Positions 18,195 to 27,054 are shown, counted from the first letter of the stretch. The stretch: DNA of 64,000 nucleotides from Bacillus carboniphilus (GCF_039522365.1 NZ_BAAADJ010000063.1:99596-163595); one strand, 5' to 3'. Translations and numbers: made by a program. Notes: generated by a model not told the origin, from the sequence alone.

Positions 18195-18674
18195 TTAAGC
18201 GATTGGATCACAGAGTTCGACTGAGTCTTCGTCTGCAGACCATTTTGAGTAGATTTCTAGCGTCCAGTTGGATGGAGTTCTCGTATAGCCGTTCTCTTGG
18301 ATCCATTGATGTAGATGCGTGTACGTTCCGTAGATTTCAGATGCATGACCTTTGAATTGAAGGACTGCATATTGTTGTTCTGGAACAGTCAGTGTCACCA
18401 TGCCCTCTGGAATCTGTTCGAAATCCGTTACTTCGAGGCAAGACCAGTAGCCGTCATCTTCCTCAGATGTTTCCCCAGCTTTAAAGGCACCAATTAGTTT
18501 GACCGGTTCAACAAGATTATGAATCTCGTTTTTTCTTCTGATTAACTCTAGGGAAGCCTTGGGTATATCTTGTTGAAATTCTTCGATATTGCTAGCTAAA
18601 ACCCGAAATCCGACTAATTTCTTTTCTCCTATTGTTGATACTCCAGTAATTGTTATGGCGTCTTGTTTGGTCAT
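18195..18674 (-). CDS. GyrI-like effector-binding domain protein
   Basis: A 159-residue single-domain protein resembling the GyrI/AraC effector-binding (SOUL-like) fold: the GFRVLASN start of the first repeat, the central EDDGYWSCLEVTDFEQIPEGM and the late VLQFKGHASEIYGTYTHLHQWIQENGY are typical. Such proteins bind small hydrophobic molecules or regulate gyrase; here no DNA-binding domain is attached. AAAGGGGA precedes the ATG. It stands alone between the M48 gene and the PIN protein, both on the same strand. Confidence 0.75.
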   Translation of the reverse strand: MTKQDAITITGVSTIGEKKLVGFRVLASNIEEFQQDIPKASLELIRRKNEIHNLVEPVKLIGAFKAGETSEEDDGYWSCLEVTDFEQIPEGMVTLTVPEQQYAVLQFKGHASEIYGTYTHLHQWIQENGYTRTPSNWTLEIYSKWSADEDSVELCDPIA

Positions 18675-18767
18675 AAAAATGAAGTTCCCCTTTGCCTATT
18701 TTTCTGAAAACATTTAATTTTACCATAACACAATTGGAACAATATCCCAACCCCTGGAAGGTTTTTG

Positions 18768-18798
18768 GTGGGACAGGGTTCCTGTCCCCTCTGTCCCA
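18768..18798 (-). repeat. Dispersed GGGACA palindromic element
   Basis: Copy four bases past the stop of the PIN-domain gene. Confidence 0.85.
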
Positions 18799-18802
18799 GC
18801 TA

Positions 18803-19954
18803 TTAAACTTCGTCTGCCATATTGCTTAATTTTGTGGATGTTATTTTTTCTATATCTTCTATTTTAATCGTATATGGAATCCGTTCTTCTGTACTTGGAA
18901 TAAAAACAGAAGACTGTATTTCTTTTAATTCAGTAATGTCTCCCTCAATTTCAATGAATCCTTTATATCTCTCATCTTTTCTCAATTCTTTATTATTTGT
19001 ACCTGTTATTTCTCTGTAGTCATCAAAGATTACGTAAATTTGGTCAGCTGATAGACTCAAGTCATATTCTAGTTTTTTGTTCATTTTACTAAGGCCCTCT
19101 TCTCCCTCAAGCTCTTCATCAGGAATTTCTAATGGCCTATCAGGATTATAAAAGCCTTTAATAATTTGATCTTGTTTATTTTCTACAGTGTAGTAGATTT
19201 CGAAGCTTTTAGATTCATCCGTATCTTTTTGGTAGATCAAGGTTGGCGTTATAATGACTTGTCCATCTAAAACACTTACCGGCTCAGCCGTTGCTAGATA
19301 GCCTTTATCCGGGAAAAACATGACTTTAAAAAATAAAATAATGAGACCAAGACCAATCATGGACTGTATAAAAATGGTCATCAACCCATAGATCCCTGCT
19401 AAACCTAAGAATAAACGTTGAATAGGATTTATCTTTTTCTTTTGGGCAAATCTATTTAATATCTTTTGTTCTTTTTTCCGCTTTTTATTGAATACTTCAA
19501 TATCGAATCCAACTGTCTCAAAACCCGCTGTTTTCGCAATAAGCTTGGCTCCGCGATCTAAGGTAAGGAATAATATTTTTTCATTCTTACTGTCTCGGAG
19601 GTGAAGATAACTCGCAATAATTTTATCATCTGGTTTATTTTGAGATAGATTGTATTGAGAAAATGTTGAAGAAGGGGCGACCTCTATAATTTTAGAATCT
19701 ACTATATCTAATGCTCGAAATCCCTCTCTTGCCTCAAATGCCCTTCTTTTCTGTTCTCTACTAGCATCGGATGATGAACTTTTTAATCTATCTAATTCGT
19801 CATATACTTGTCGTGAAATATGTACATTTTCGTTTTTCAACTTTTTAAATAGGCTTGAAGCATTCATTAAAAAGTTCGTATCAGGACACAAGATGTACCC
19901 CTTGTTTAAATAGGGTTCTAATGTTTTATAGAGTTGTTTGGCTGAGCTGAACAA
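18803..19954 (-). CDS. PIN-domain ribonuclease-like protein anchored in the membrane
   Basis: A 383-residue protein in three parts. Residues 20-150 form a PIN nuclease-like domain with acidic residues Asp25 (CPDTNFL), Glu53 (YDELDRL), Asp109/Asp110 (KPDDKIIAS) and Asp133 (LTLDRGAK), the set that binds metal in PIN nucleases. Residues 151-175 are strongly basic. Residues about 181-213 are hydrophobic, probably one or two membrane spans. The remaining 170 residues are a polar domain I do not recognise. The start is TTG after AAAGGAG. No antitoxin gene is adjacent; topology and substrate are unknown. Confidence 0.75.
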   Translation of the reverse strand: MFSSAKQLYKTLEPYLNKGYILCPDTNFLMNASSLFKKLKNENVHISRQVYDELDRLKSSSSDASREQKRRAFEAREGFRALDIVDSKIIEVAPSSTFSQYNLSQNKPDDKIIASYLHLRDSKNEKILFLTLDRGAKLIAKTAGFETVGFDIEVFNKKRKKEQKILNRFAQKKKINPIQRLFLGLAGIYGLMTIFIQSMIGLGLIILFFKVMFFPDKGYLATAEPVSVLDGQVIITPTLIYQKDTDESKSFEIYYTVENKQDQIIKGFYNPDRPLEIPDEELEGEEGLSKMNKKLEYDLSLSADQIYVIFDDYREITGTNNKELRKDERYKGFIEIEGDITELKEIQSSVFIPSTEERIPYTIKIEDIEKITSTKLSNMADEV

Positions 19955-20054
19955 AATGCATAATCTCCTTTATGTATATTTAGTATATTTCTAGAAGTTC
20001 CGGAAATATTATACTATTTTACCACAATCATACCTATGACAATAGACCCATCGG

Positions 20055-20086
20055 CGGGACACAGGGGACAGGAACTACTGTCCCAC
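20055..20086 (+). repeat. Dispersed GGGACA palindromic element abutting the merR promoter
   Basis: Ends directly at the -35 hexamer of the merR-bmrA promoter; lies between divergent genes rather than after a stop. Confidence 0.82.
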
Positions 20087-20117
20087 TTGCACCTCCAGTT
20101 ACGTGAGGTTGTATAGT
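20087..20117 (+). promoter_or_regulatory. MerR-type promoter with 19-bp spacer and operator
   Basis: TTGCAC (20087-20092) and TATAGT (20112-20117) are 19 bases apart. The spacer region holds an inverted repeat ACCTC..GAGGT (20091-20109). This is the classic design by which MerR-family activators twist an over-long spacer. It suggests autoregulation of the merR-bmrA pair. Confidence 0.8.
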
Positions 20118-20167
20118 TAAATTATCAAAGGAAAAATGGTTTAATTTAGTAAAGGAGGATATAGCGT

Positions 20168-20992
20168 ATGGGAGATGGACGCAAGTTTTTGATTGGGGAG
20201 TTTTCGGAGAGGACAGGGACTTCGATTAGGACTTTGCATTATTATGATGAGATTGGGTTGTTGACTCCGGAGAAAAATCCGAGCTCTGGTCATCGATTGT
20301 ATACGGATAAAGATGTCGTGACTCTTCAAAAGATTGTGAGTTTGAAGTTTTTAGGGTATAGCCTGGAGCAGATTACGGAGATGATTCATAAGACAACATT
20401 TGATGTCAGTTTGAATGATTCTTTACACATTCAGAAACGGGCCTTTGAGGAAAAAAAGGAACAAATTGAAGCAGCGCTCACATCCATCAACCGTGTCATC
20501 ACGATTCTAGAAGAGGAAGGCGAAGTTGACAGCACTGTGTTGATGAGCCTGATTCATAACATCCAATCTGAAAAAGACCTTGCCAAGTGGTTAGAGGAAC
20601 GGGCTCCGAAAGAAGTGGTGGATCATATATTCAACATGCCGGAAGAAGAAAAGCTAAGCATGGATAAACTGTATGTTCGTTTTTCAAAAGATGTGAAAAA
20701 ACTCTACGGAAAGCCAGTTCAGGACCCTGAAGTTAAAGAACTCATCACTGATTTTATGAAGGAAACAATGGGGTATATTGGAGATGATGCCGCCCATGCT
20801 TTAGGGGAAATCGACTCAGCAGAGGCAGAGCAACTCATCGAGCAGTACCCTTCTCCTTTTACAAAAGAAGAGGAAGCTTGGCTGAATCAAGCCATGGAAT
20901 ACTATATGGAACTGGAAGAAAAATTAGCAGAGCAAGAAACCACGGACGAATTGGAAATGGGGTACACACATGAAAACAAAACGAAAGGGTGA
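20168..20992 (+). CDS. MerR-family regulator with TipAS-like ligand domain
   Basis: A 274-residue regulator. Residues 1-75 are the MerR winged helix (LIGEFSERTGTSIRTLHYYDEIGLL..GHRLYTDKD). Residues 75-120 form the dimerisation helix, and the C-terminal 150 residues resemble the TipAS/albicidin-type drug-binding helical domain. AAAGGAGG precedes the ATG. The 3' end overlaps the exporter gene by 23 bases. By design and context it likely senses a hydrophobic drug and activates its own operon. Confidence 0.85.
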   Translation: MGDGRKFLIGEFSERTGTSIRTLHYYDEIGLLTPEKNPSSGHRLYTDKDVVTLQKIVSLKFLGYSLEQITEMIHKTTFDVSLNDSLHIQKRAFEEKKEQIEAALTSINRVITILEEEGEVDSTVLMSLIHNIQSEKDLAKWLEERAPKEVVDHIFNMPEEEKLSMDKLYVRFSKDVKKLYGKPVQDPEVKELITDFMKETMGYIGDDAAHALGEIDSAEAEQLIEQYPSPFTKEEEAWLNQAMEYYMELEEKLAEQETTDELEMGYTHENKTKG

Positions 20993-22706
20993 TAAACAAC
21001 CTTTCCTGTCTCTTATTTTTTCAACCGATATCCCTAAACTAGCATTAACCATCGGAATCATAGGAAGTCTCCTGACCACCATCACAGGACTGGCCATTCC
21101 GCTACTTACAAGAGAGATGGTAGATGGGTTTTCAATAGAAGCAATCAATACTTTTTTAATAGTTGCGATTGTTGTAGTGTTTCTGTTGCAAGCGGTCATA
21201 GATGGGCTTTCTCTTTATGCCCTCACCTATGTCGGCCAAAAAATTGTGGCACAGCTAAGGAAAAAAGTGTGGTTCCGACTCCTCCGCTTGCCCGTTCGAT
21301 ACTTTGACAAGCACACAAGTGGTGAAACGGTCAGCCGAGTCGTCAATGATACAGGAATTTTAAAAGACTTAATATCACAGCACTTTCCACAATTTATCAG
21401 TGGAATTACGACCATTATTGGAGCTGTTATTATCCTGTTTATCATGGACTGGAAGATGACTTTGCTGATGTTTATTTCGGTTCCCCTTTCGATTTTATTT
21501 ATTGCACCTTTGGGGAGTAAGATGTCTAAAATTTCTCGGAACCTTCAAGACGAAACAGCTAATTTTACAGCGAGTGTCCAACAAACACTTAGTGAAATTC
21601 GACTGATGAAGGCATCCAACGCGGAGAAAACCGAAGAGCAAAAAGGCTTATTTGGGATTAAAAAGCTAGTTTCAATCGGGCTGAGAGAAGGTAAGATTTT
21701 TTCACTTATCGGGCCGTTAATGTACTTAGTGGTCATGGTGATCATTGTCATCATTATTGGATATGGCGGAATTCGGGTGGCCGATGGCAGCATGAGTACC
21801 GGTTCACTTGTTGCGTTCCTCCTTTATTTATTCCAAATCATTTACCCGATTACATCCTTCACCATGTTTTATACCCAGCTGCAAAAAGCGAAAGGGGCAG
21901 CGGACCGGATTATTGGAATTTTAAGCGAGGAAGCGGAGTCCGGCCAAACGGGAAAAGAGATGGACATTACCAATAAAGAGATTCGTGTCGAGGATGTGTC
22001 GTTTGCTTACAGTGAAGAAGAGCCGATTTTAAAACATGTTTCATATGATGTGGAGCCAGGCTCGATGATTGCTTTAGCTGGGCCAAGTGGGAGTGGAAAA
22101 ACAACGATGTTTGGGTTGCTGGAACGATTTTACGAGCCCACTTCAGGTCAAATTCTTATTGGTGAAACGCCCATTCAAGAGCTGTCCGTTTATGCATGGC
22201 GGAGACAAATCGGGTATGTTTCACAAGATAGTCCCATGATGGTCGGTACGATTCGGGAAAACTTATGCTATGGACTGGAGGACGTTGGGGAAATCGACGA
22301 CAAGCGCTTATGGGAAGTGGCGAAAATGGCATACGCAGATCAATTTATTCAGGAATTCCCTAAGGGGTTGGACACCGAGGTTGGGGAACGCGGCGTTAAA
22401 TTATCCGGGGGACAAAGGCAACGGATTGCAATTGCCAGAGCTTTCTTAAGAGATCCGAAAATACTCATGATGGATGAAGCGACAGCTAGCTTAGATAGCC
22501 AGTCTGAAGGAATTGTTCAACAAGCTTTGGCACGGCTGATGGAAGGGCGAACCACCTTTATTATTGCGCACCGACTCTCCACCATCGTCAACGCGGATAA
22601 AATCATTTTTATTGAAAAAGGCGAAATTACAGGGGTTGGCACGCACAGTGAGCTTGTCCAATCCCATGGGTTATACCGAGAGTTTGCGGAACAGCAGCTT
22701 GCGTAA
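20970..22706 (+). CDS. bmrA: BmrA-like ABC multidrug exporter (half-transporter)
   Basis: A 578-residue exporter with about six membrane helices followed by an ATPase. Motifs: Walker [10 protein letters not shown], signature LSGGQRQR, Walker B ILMMDEATASLD, D-loop and the switch His in IIAHRLST. The opening of the transmembrane domain (ITGLAIPLLTREMVDGFS) and RYFDKHTSGETVSRVVNDT strongly resemble BmrA of B. subtilis, a homodimeric drug exporter. The start lies inside the merR 3' end. Confidence 0.87.
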   Translation: MKTKRKGDKQPFLSLIFSTDIPKLALTIGIIGSLLTTITGLAIPLLTREMVDGFSIEAINTFLIVAIVVVFLLQAVIDGLSLYALTYVGQKIVAQLRKKVWFRLLRLPVRYFDKHTSGETVSRVVNDTGILKDLISQHFPQFISGITTIIGAVIILFIMDWKMTLLMFISVPLSILFIAPLGSKMSKISRNLQDETANFTASVQQTLSEIRLMKASNAEKTEEQKGLFGIKKLVSIGLREGKIFSLIGPLMYLVVMVIIVIIIGYGGIRVADGSMSTGSLVAFLLYLFQIIYPITSFTMFYTQLQKAKGAADRIIGILSEEAESGQTGKEMDITNKEIRVEDVSFAYSEEEPILKHVSYDVEPGSMIALAGPSGSGKTTMFGLLERFYEPTSGQILIGETPIQELSVYAWRRQIGYVSQDSPMMVGTIRENLCYGLEDVGEIDDKRLWEVAKMAYADQFIQEFPKGLDTEVGERGVKLSGGQRQRIAIARAFLRDPKILMMDEATASLDSQSEGIVQQALARLMEGRTTFIIAHRLSTIVNADKIIFIEKGEITGVGTHSELVQSHGLYREFAEQQLA

Positions 22707-22707
22707 A

Positions 22708-22755
22708 AAGGAGGCACCTAGCCTACCTATAAGTACGGTGGGCGGTGCCTCCTGT
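22708..22755 (+). terminator. Terminator after bmrA
   Basis: AGGAGGCACC..GGTGCCTCCT hairpin followed by GTTTATTTT; it sits between convergent genes and may serve both. Confidence 0.8.
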
Positions 22756-23211
22756 TTATTTTACAAAGTAATCCAGAACTTGTTCGTCCTCTAACATTTC
22801 ACCGGATTCTACAAATCCAATTCGTTTATAAAAAGAAATGGCTGCTTGATTTTCAGGGACTACCGAAAGACGGACTCTCTCACAGTCTTCATGTTCCGAA
22901 ATCATTTCAATGACTTTTTTCATCGCCATTTTCCCATAGCCTTTTCCTTGGAACTGCTCACCAATCATGAAACGGGGAACCCAGTGTCTGTCATAGGACT
23001 CGTTTTCAGGAACGTACTCCACTGCAAGGAGTCCTACAACCGTTTCTCCATCACATATGGCATAAGGTGTAAATTTCGGATCCACATAGGCCCATGCAAT
23101 GGTGGCCAGATTCCGAGCTACGAATTGCTTCTGATCTTCCGCTACCTCTAACTTTGCACATGCTCTAATATTTTCTTGTGTCACGGGTTGAATTGAGATT
23201 TCAGTTATCAT
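22756..23211 (-). CDS. GNAT acetyltransferase (spermidine acetyltransferase-like)
   Basis: A 151-residue GNAT protein. Acetyl-CoA motif A is FQGKGYGKMAMK, and motif B is VVPENQAAISFYKRIGF. The N-terminal ISIQPVTQENIRACAKLEVAEDQKQFVA recalls diamine/spermidine N-acetyltransferases such as BltD. Substrate assignment is by resemblance only. GAGGAGAACATA precedes the ATG; its promoter must lie in the short gap to the TPR regulator. Confidence 0.75.
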   Translation of the reverse strand: MITEISIQPVTQENIRACAKLEVAEDQKQFVARNLATIAWAYVDPKFTPYAICDGETVVGLLAVEYVPENESYDRHWVPRFMIGEQFQGKGYGKMAMKKVIEMISEHEDCERVRLSVVPENQAAISFYKRIGFVESGEMLEDEQVLDYFVK

Positions 23212-23264
23212 TATGTTCTCCTCTACTTTACGTTATCTGTTATCTGTTCTAATTGGATTCCTGA

Positions 23265-23296
23265 GTGGGACACTAAACCTGTCCCCTCTGTCCCAC
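23265..23296 (-). repeat. Dispersed GGGACA element inside the 3' end of the TPR regulator
   Basis: Encodes the final residues GQRGQV and the stop of the upstream minus-strand gene. Confidence 0.87.
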
Positions 23297-24511
23297 CACT
23301 GTTTGGTAGGTTGTTTCGGTAAATTCTTTGAGGAAGGATGTTGGCATTGGTTTGAATTGGTTGTATGCTTTTTGCGCTAGCTCGGCTGCCTTTTCTTTTT
23401 CCCCGATTTCGTTGTAGCATAGCGCTTTGTAGGCATCCATGACATAGAAAATGGCCAAATCGATTGGGAAGTGCAGATGGGATGGGATATGGACTTTTTC
23501 TAACCAATGAAGGGATTCTTGGTAACGCCCCAGTCCATACAATGCCTTCCCCTTCTCCAAGTAAATCCAATAATTGTGGGGGTCCATCATTTCCGGATTA
23601 TCTGAATGCTTCTCAATCAACTGCAATGCTTCTTCATGATTCTGTTGGATATTGTTTATAAACATAAGAGTAATGAGGTCGCAAAACAATATAGAATCTA
23701 CATCCTCCGCGAATTCTCCGTATTGTCTTAGTTTTGTTATATAAAACTCCATTTCTGCCTCATCTTTTTCCATCATGGCATGTGCAGCGGATAGACGGTA
23801 TAAATCACTGATGAGGTAAAATATTCTTTGTTCTTTTGAAAAAGCAATGGCACGCTCCATGACTTGAATACCTGACCGCGAATCGCCGACAGAGTAGTGA
23901 AGAACCGCTTCATGGTAATCCAAATTAAGTCGTGTAATGGGATCAATCACGGACTGCTTCGCCTCAATATACTCCCGTTCCCTCTTGAAAATTTCCAATG
24001 CTCGTTCATACTGATGCTCGACAAACCTTGCCATCGCCCGAAAAATACCAACCGAAGCACGTTTTGCAGTTAAATTTAGCTCCTCATACCTTGTAGATGC
24101 CTGCTCCGCAAGCTCTTCCCAACCCTCTTTTTTCAAATTAAAAAGACACCGACTATAGATCTCTAACAACCGTGCCGATTCATATCCGTTACTGAGTTTT
24201 GCTATGTAAGGGTGGATGAGTATTCTAATCTCTTCATATAGGTGCTCATTTTCATTTCCTGGATTTAAATTATTCACAAGCTTCTCGGCTTGCTCCAATA
24301 CATCACGCAGTTCAGTAGTGCTACTCTCCCCAAGTAGATCAGCCACTTCCACTCCAAGCTGACCTGCAATATAGGATAAGCTCTCCATCGATGGGTTTGC
24401 CTTATTATTTTCAATGAGACTCAGCATTCCCTTCGTTAACTCATCACCCGCTAGTGCTTCAAGAGTTAGTTTCTTTTGTTTCCTTATCTTCCTAATCCGT
24501 TCTCCTAACAT
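23273..24511 (-). CDS. HTH-TPR transcriptional regulator
   Basis: A 412-residue protein. Residues 1-63 are a Xre-type helix-turn-helix (IRKIRKQKKLTLEALAG..GMLSLIENNKANPS). The remaining 340 residues are helical and read as tetratricopeptide repeats, as in Rgg/PlcR-like (RNPP) peptide-sensing regulators and Bacillus relatives. It is divergent from an MFS pump, and two AT-rich palindromes lie in the gap. No peptide pheromone gene is visible beside it. The last six residues come from a dispersed repeat. Confidence 0.82.
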   Translation of the reverse strand: MLGERIRKIRKQKKLTLEALAGDELTKGMLSLIENNKANPSMESLSYIAGQLGVEVADLLGESSTTELRDVLEQAEKLVNNLNPGNENEHLYEEIRILIHPYIAKLSNGYESARLLEIYSRCLFNLKKEGWEELAEQASTRYEELNLTAKRASVGIFRAMARFVEHQYERALEIFKREREYIEAKQSVIDPITRLNLDYHEAVLHYSVGDSRSGIQVMERAIAFSKEQRIFYLISDLYRLSAAHAMMEKDEAEMEFYITKLRQYGEFAEDVDSILFCDLITLMFINNIQQNHEEALQLIEKHSDNPEMMDPHNYWIYLEKGKALYGLGRYQESLHWLEKVHIPSHLHFPIDLAIFYVMDAYKALCYNEIGEKEKAAELAQKAYNQFKPMPTSFLKEFTETTYQTVVGQRGQV

Positions 24512-24538
24512 GGTGGCAACACTCCTATTTCCGCCTAT

Positions 24539-24611
24539 AGTTTAATTATATTAAACTTTTTATTGAAATGGAAGCTTATCCCATGATACAATTTGTTTAA
24601 TTAAATTAAAC
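24539..24611 (+). promoter_or_regulatory. Two GTTTAAT-type operators flanking the MFS promoter
   Basis: AGTTTAATTATATTAAACT (24539-24557) and GTTTAATTAAATTAAAC (24595-24611) share the half-site GTTTAAT/ATTAAAC. Between them lies a sigma-A promoter: TTGAAA (24563-24568), 18 bases, TACAAT (24587-24592). The downstream palindrome covers the expected start point of the MFS transcript. Both sites are probably bound by the divergent HTH-TPR regulator. Confidence 0.75.
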
Positions 24612-24631
24612 TTCCGGGGTGGGAATTTTTT

Positions 24632-25918
24632 ATGGATGAGGCTTTAAAGTTAAAAAAAGCAACCTATCACTTGTATACCTTTACCATTAGTAAGCTCATT
24701 TCGTCGTTTGGAGCTCAGGTATATGCCTTTGCAATTAGCTTTTATATTTTACAGTTAACGGGATCGGCCACTAGTTTTGCCACCAATCTCGTGTGCAATA
24801 TTTTACCGCGTACACTTGCAGCTCCTTTTGCAGGGTACATTGTCGACCGTTACTCAAGGAAAGCGATAGCCATTACCTCTCAAGTCATTACAACGCTTGC
24901 AATCGGTGGACTACTTGCCGTCAGTTTAACCCATGGACTTTCATTGATTGCCATTTACACAACCACCTGCATCTTGTCACTCACTTCTATGTTTTCAGGC
25001 GTCGCCTTCTCTTCATCCATTACTGGACTTGTTGATGAAGCAAGAATTCAAAAAGCTATGTCATTGAACCAAATGGCCATTTCATTCGCAGCAATCGGGA
25101 GCCCAGCCGTTGGAGGACTTTTATATGGGGCTGTTTCTATGCCTGTTTTTCTCATTACGTATATGGTTGCTTCTAGCCTCGCGATTGTTCTGGAAGCTAC
25201 CATGAACTTTAAGCTTTACGCGAAACGAAAAGAAATGGCGGAAGGGGAAAAGAAAGAAAAAATGTGGGAGAGCATCAAATCAGGGGTCCGCTACCTGAAA
25301 ACGCAGACCGTCATCATGACGATCATCTGGATTTCGCTCCTTATTAACTTTTTATTCGGGGCATTTGAAGTCGGATATTCCTATATATTGATTGAAAAAT
25401 TAAAAATGGAATCCCAGCATTTCGGTCTAACGCAAGGCGCTTTTGCAGTGGGGATGCTTCTATTCTCCATTTATTTTTCAATGCGGAAAGAGGTTAAATA
25501 TCCACTACTCGTTTCAAAAAGGGGTATTTTTGCAATGGGGACGATTATAGGAGCCATCTCCATACCACTGTTAATTTCCCTGTCCTATACGTCAACATTC
25601 ATCTATTATGTCTTAATCATGTTTAGTTTCGGTTCCATGGTGATTATCGTCAACACCCCAATCCAAGTCATGATGCAAAAAAGCATCGATGACGATTTCA
25701 AAGGTCGGGTATTCTCCATCCTCGAAATGATGGCCATGGCGCTCATGCCACTAGGAATGGTCCTTTACGGATTCCTATACGACTTCCTTCCAGCTCAATG
25801 GATCCTGCTCTCATCAGCAGCCCTACTAATCGGAGTCATCCTAATCCTAGCAAGACCATCCGTCATCCAAAAAGCGCACCCAGAACGGGACAGGGGGACA
25901 GGTTTACTGTCCCACTAG
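24632..25918 (+). CDS. MFS efflux protein (MefA/DHA3-type)
   Basis: A 428-residue permease with about twelve membrane segments. It shows the MFS loop motif FAGYIVDRYSRKAIAI between segments 2 and 3, and the second-half NTPIQVMMQKSIDDDFKGRVFSILEM typical of macrolide-efflux-like DHA3 members. Substrate unknown. The C-terminal DRGTGLLSH is read from a palindromic repeat and is probably an acquired tail. Regulation is predicted by the HTH-TPR protein. Confidence 0.8.
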   Translation: MDEALKLKKATYHLYTFTISKLISSFGAQVYAFAISFYILQLTGSATSFATNLVCNILPRTLAAPFAGYIVDRYSRKAIAITSQVITTLAIGGLLAVSLTHGLSLIAIYTTTCILSLTSMFSGVAFSSSITGLVDEARIQKAMSLNQMAISFAAIGSPAVGGLLYGAVSMPVFLITYMVASSLAIVLEATMNFKLYAKRKEMAEGEKKEKMWESIKSGVRYLKTQTVIMTIIWISLLINFLFGAFEVGYSYILIEKLKMESQHFGLTQGAFAVGMLLFSIYFSMRKEVKYPLLVSKRGIFAMGTIIGAISIPLLISLSYTSTFIYYVLIMFSFGSMVIIVNTPIQVMMQKSIDDDFKGRVFSILEMMAMALMPLGMVLYGFLYDFLPAQWILLSSAALLIGVILILARPSVIQKAHPERDRGTGLLSH

Positions 25919-25948
25919 TGGGACAGAGGGACAGGAACGGTGTCCCAC
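25887..25948 (+). repeat. Two consecutive GGGACA elements
   Basis: 25887-25915 lies inside the MFS reading frame and gives the C-terminus; 25918-25948 follows directly. Both share one orientation relative to the gene. Confidence 0.87.
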
Positions 25949-25994
25949 TCGCTGAATAGTGAATGTCGATTCTATTTATTTTCAGTATATAAGC

Positions 25995-26037
25995 ATAAAA
26001 AAGCACCTACCAAATCAAGGGTAGGTGCTTTTTTAAC
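25995..26037. terminator. Bidirectional terminator
   Basis: AAAAAAGCACCTACC and GGTAGGTGCTTTTTT form a strong hairpin between convergent genes. Confidence 0.85.
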
Positions 26038-26058
26038 ACTTTATCGATTCCAACCCTA

Positions 26059-26526
26059 TTACAGGCCTACCGGCGTTTTTTCTAAATAATCCTTCAAGGC
26101 GGTGAGGTCATTTACACATGCTTTTTTAAATGTTTTAGCCACCATTTTTCCTAACAACTTTGCAATTCCTGTTAGTCCATTTATTTCACCTTTTAACGTG
26201 ACGTCTGTAGAATCGCCGACTGGTGTTAATATGTATGTAAAGATAAATTCCCCTTTGCCGGTTGTTCCTTTCGTGCCATCACAACGGAGCACGATTTTCT
26301 GTGGCTCGTCCAACTTGATCACTTCAAAATGTTCAGATGCCTCTTTCCCAAACATTTTCCTTGTTTCTTTCCACTGACTACCTTCACGCATTGGACCCTC
26401 ATCTAACCGTTCGATTCCCACAAACCCTTGCATCCAGTGCTTCGCTTGCTCTAAGTCCAGTAAGCCTTTGTAGACTTTATCCTGAGGTACATCGTACGTA
26501 ATTTGTTCTTCAAATTGAATAGACAA
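26059..26526 (-). CDS. SRPBCC-fold (START/Bet v 1-like) protein
   Basis: About 155 residues from a TTG start (MSIQFEEQITYDVPQDKVY) preceded by AGGGGGA; an ATG 12 codons upstream lacks a site. The pattern VPQDKVYKGLLDLEQAKHWM, the central EHFEVIKLDEPQKIVL and the amphipathic C-terminal helix TFKKACVNDLTALKDYL fit the polyketide-cyclase/SRPBCC ligand-binding fold. Function is not predictable. Confidence 0.7.
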   Translation of the reverse strand: MSIQFEEQITYDVPQDKVYKGLLDLEQAKHWMQGFVGIERLDEGPMREGSQWKETRKMFGKEASEHFEVIKLDEPQKIVLRCDGTKGTTGKGEFIFTYILTPVGDSTDVTLKGEINGLTGIAKLLGKMVAKTFKKACVNDLTALKDYLEKTPVGL

Positions 26527-26627
26527 CTCACTTTCCCCCTGTTCTAAAAATTCGAAAAGCACCGAAATCTACGGTGCTTCCTAGTTTGAGTAGTGTTCCA
26601 TATGTCCGTTCTAGTCTTGAGTGGTAG

Positions 26628-26659
26628 GTGGGACAAGGTTCCTGTCCCCGCTGTCCCAC
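26628..26659 (-). repeat. Dispersed GGGACA palindromic element
   Basis: Touches the stop codon of the VOC protein gene. Confidence 0.86.
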
Positions 26660-27054
26660 TATTTGGCGTTTTCGTCCGGCTGATGGATACCAATAATATT
26701 TCCTTCAGTATCCATATAGTATCCTTGCCATGCCATTCCAGGTAGAGCATACTTTGGGAGGGCAACCTTTCCTCCAAGGTTCAAAATCTTTGTCTCAGTG
26801 GAATCATAATCTTCTACACCCATTGTACAAGAAAAACCATTCATTGCTTGGCCCGGCTCAGGCGGTGGACCTTGACGCTTCATCAATGCTCCATTAATTC
26901 CTGGCTCATTCGCATCACCTGTAACAGCTCCATAATAAGGCATGCCAGCATACTCAGACCAATCTTCAAATGTCCAGCCAAATACCTCACCATAAAACTT
27001 CTTTGCGCGCTCCATGTCATCTACATGAATTTCGAAATGTACTAATCTTCCCAT
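26659..27054 (-). CDS. VOC-superfamily (glyoxalase/bleomycin-resistance fold) protein
   Basis: A 131-residue protein with two beta-alpha-beta-beta-beta modules: VHFEIHVDDMERAKKFYGEVFGW at the start and FSCTMGVEDYDSTETKILNLGG in the second half. His6 (HFEI) and the late Glu/His region (DTEGNIIGIHQ) could bind metal. Substrate unknown. TGGGAGGAAATC precedes the ATG. Confidence 0.8.
   Translation of the reverse strand: MGRLVHFEIHVDDMERAKKFYGEVFGWTFEDWSEYAGMPYYGAVTGDANEPGINGALMKRQGPPPEPGQAMNGFSCTMGVEDYDSTETKILNLGGKVALPKYALPGMAWQGYYMDTEGNIIGIHQPDENAK

Noticed and set aside
18803..19954. VapC-type toxin
   Set aside because: The protein is much longer than VapC toxins, has a membrane segment, and no antitoxin gene is adjacent.
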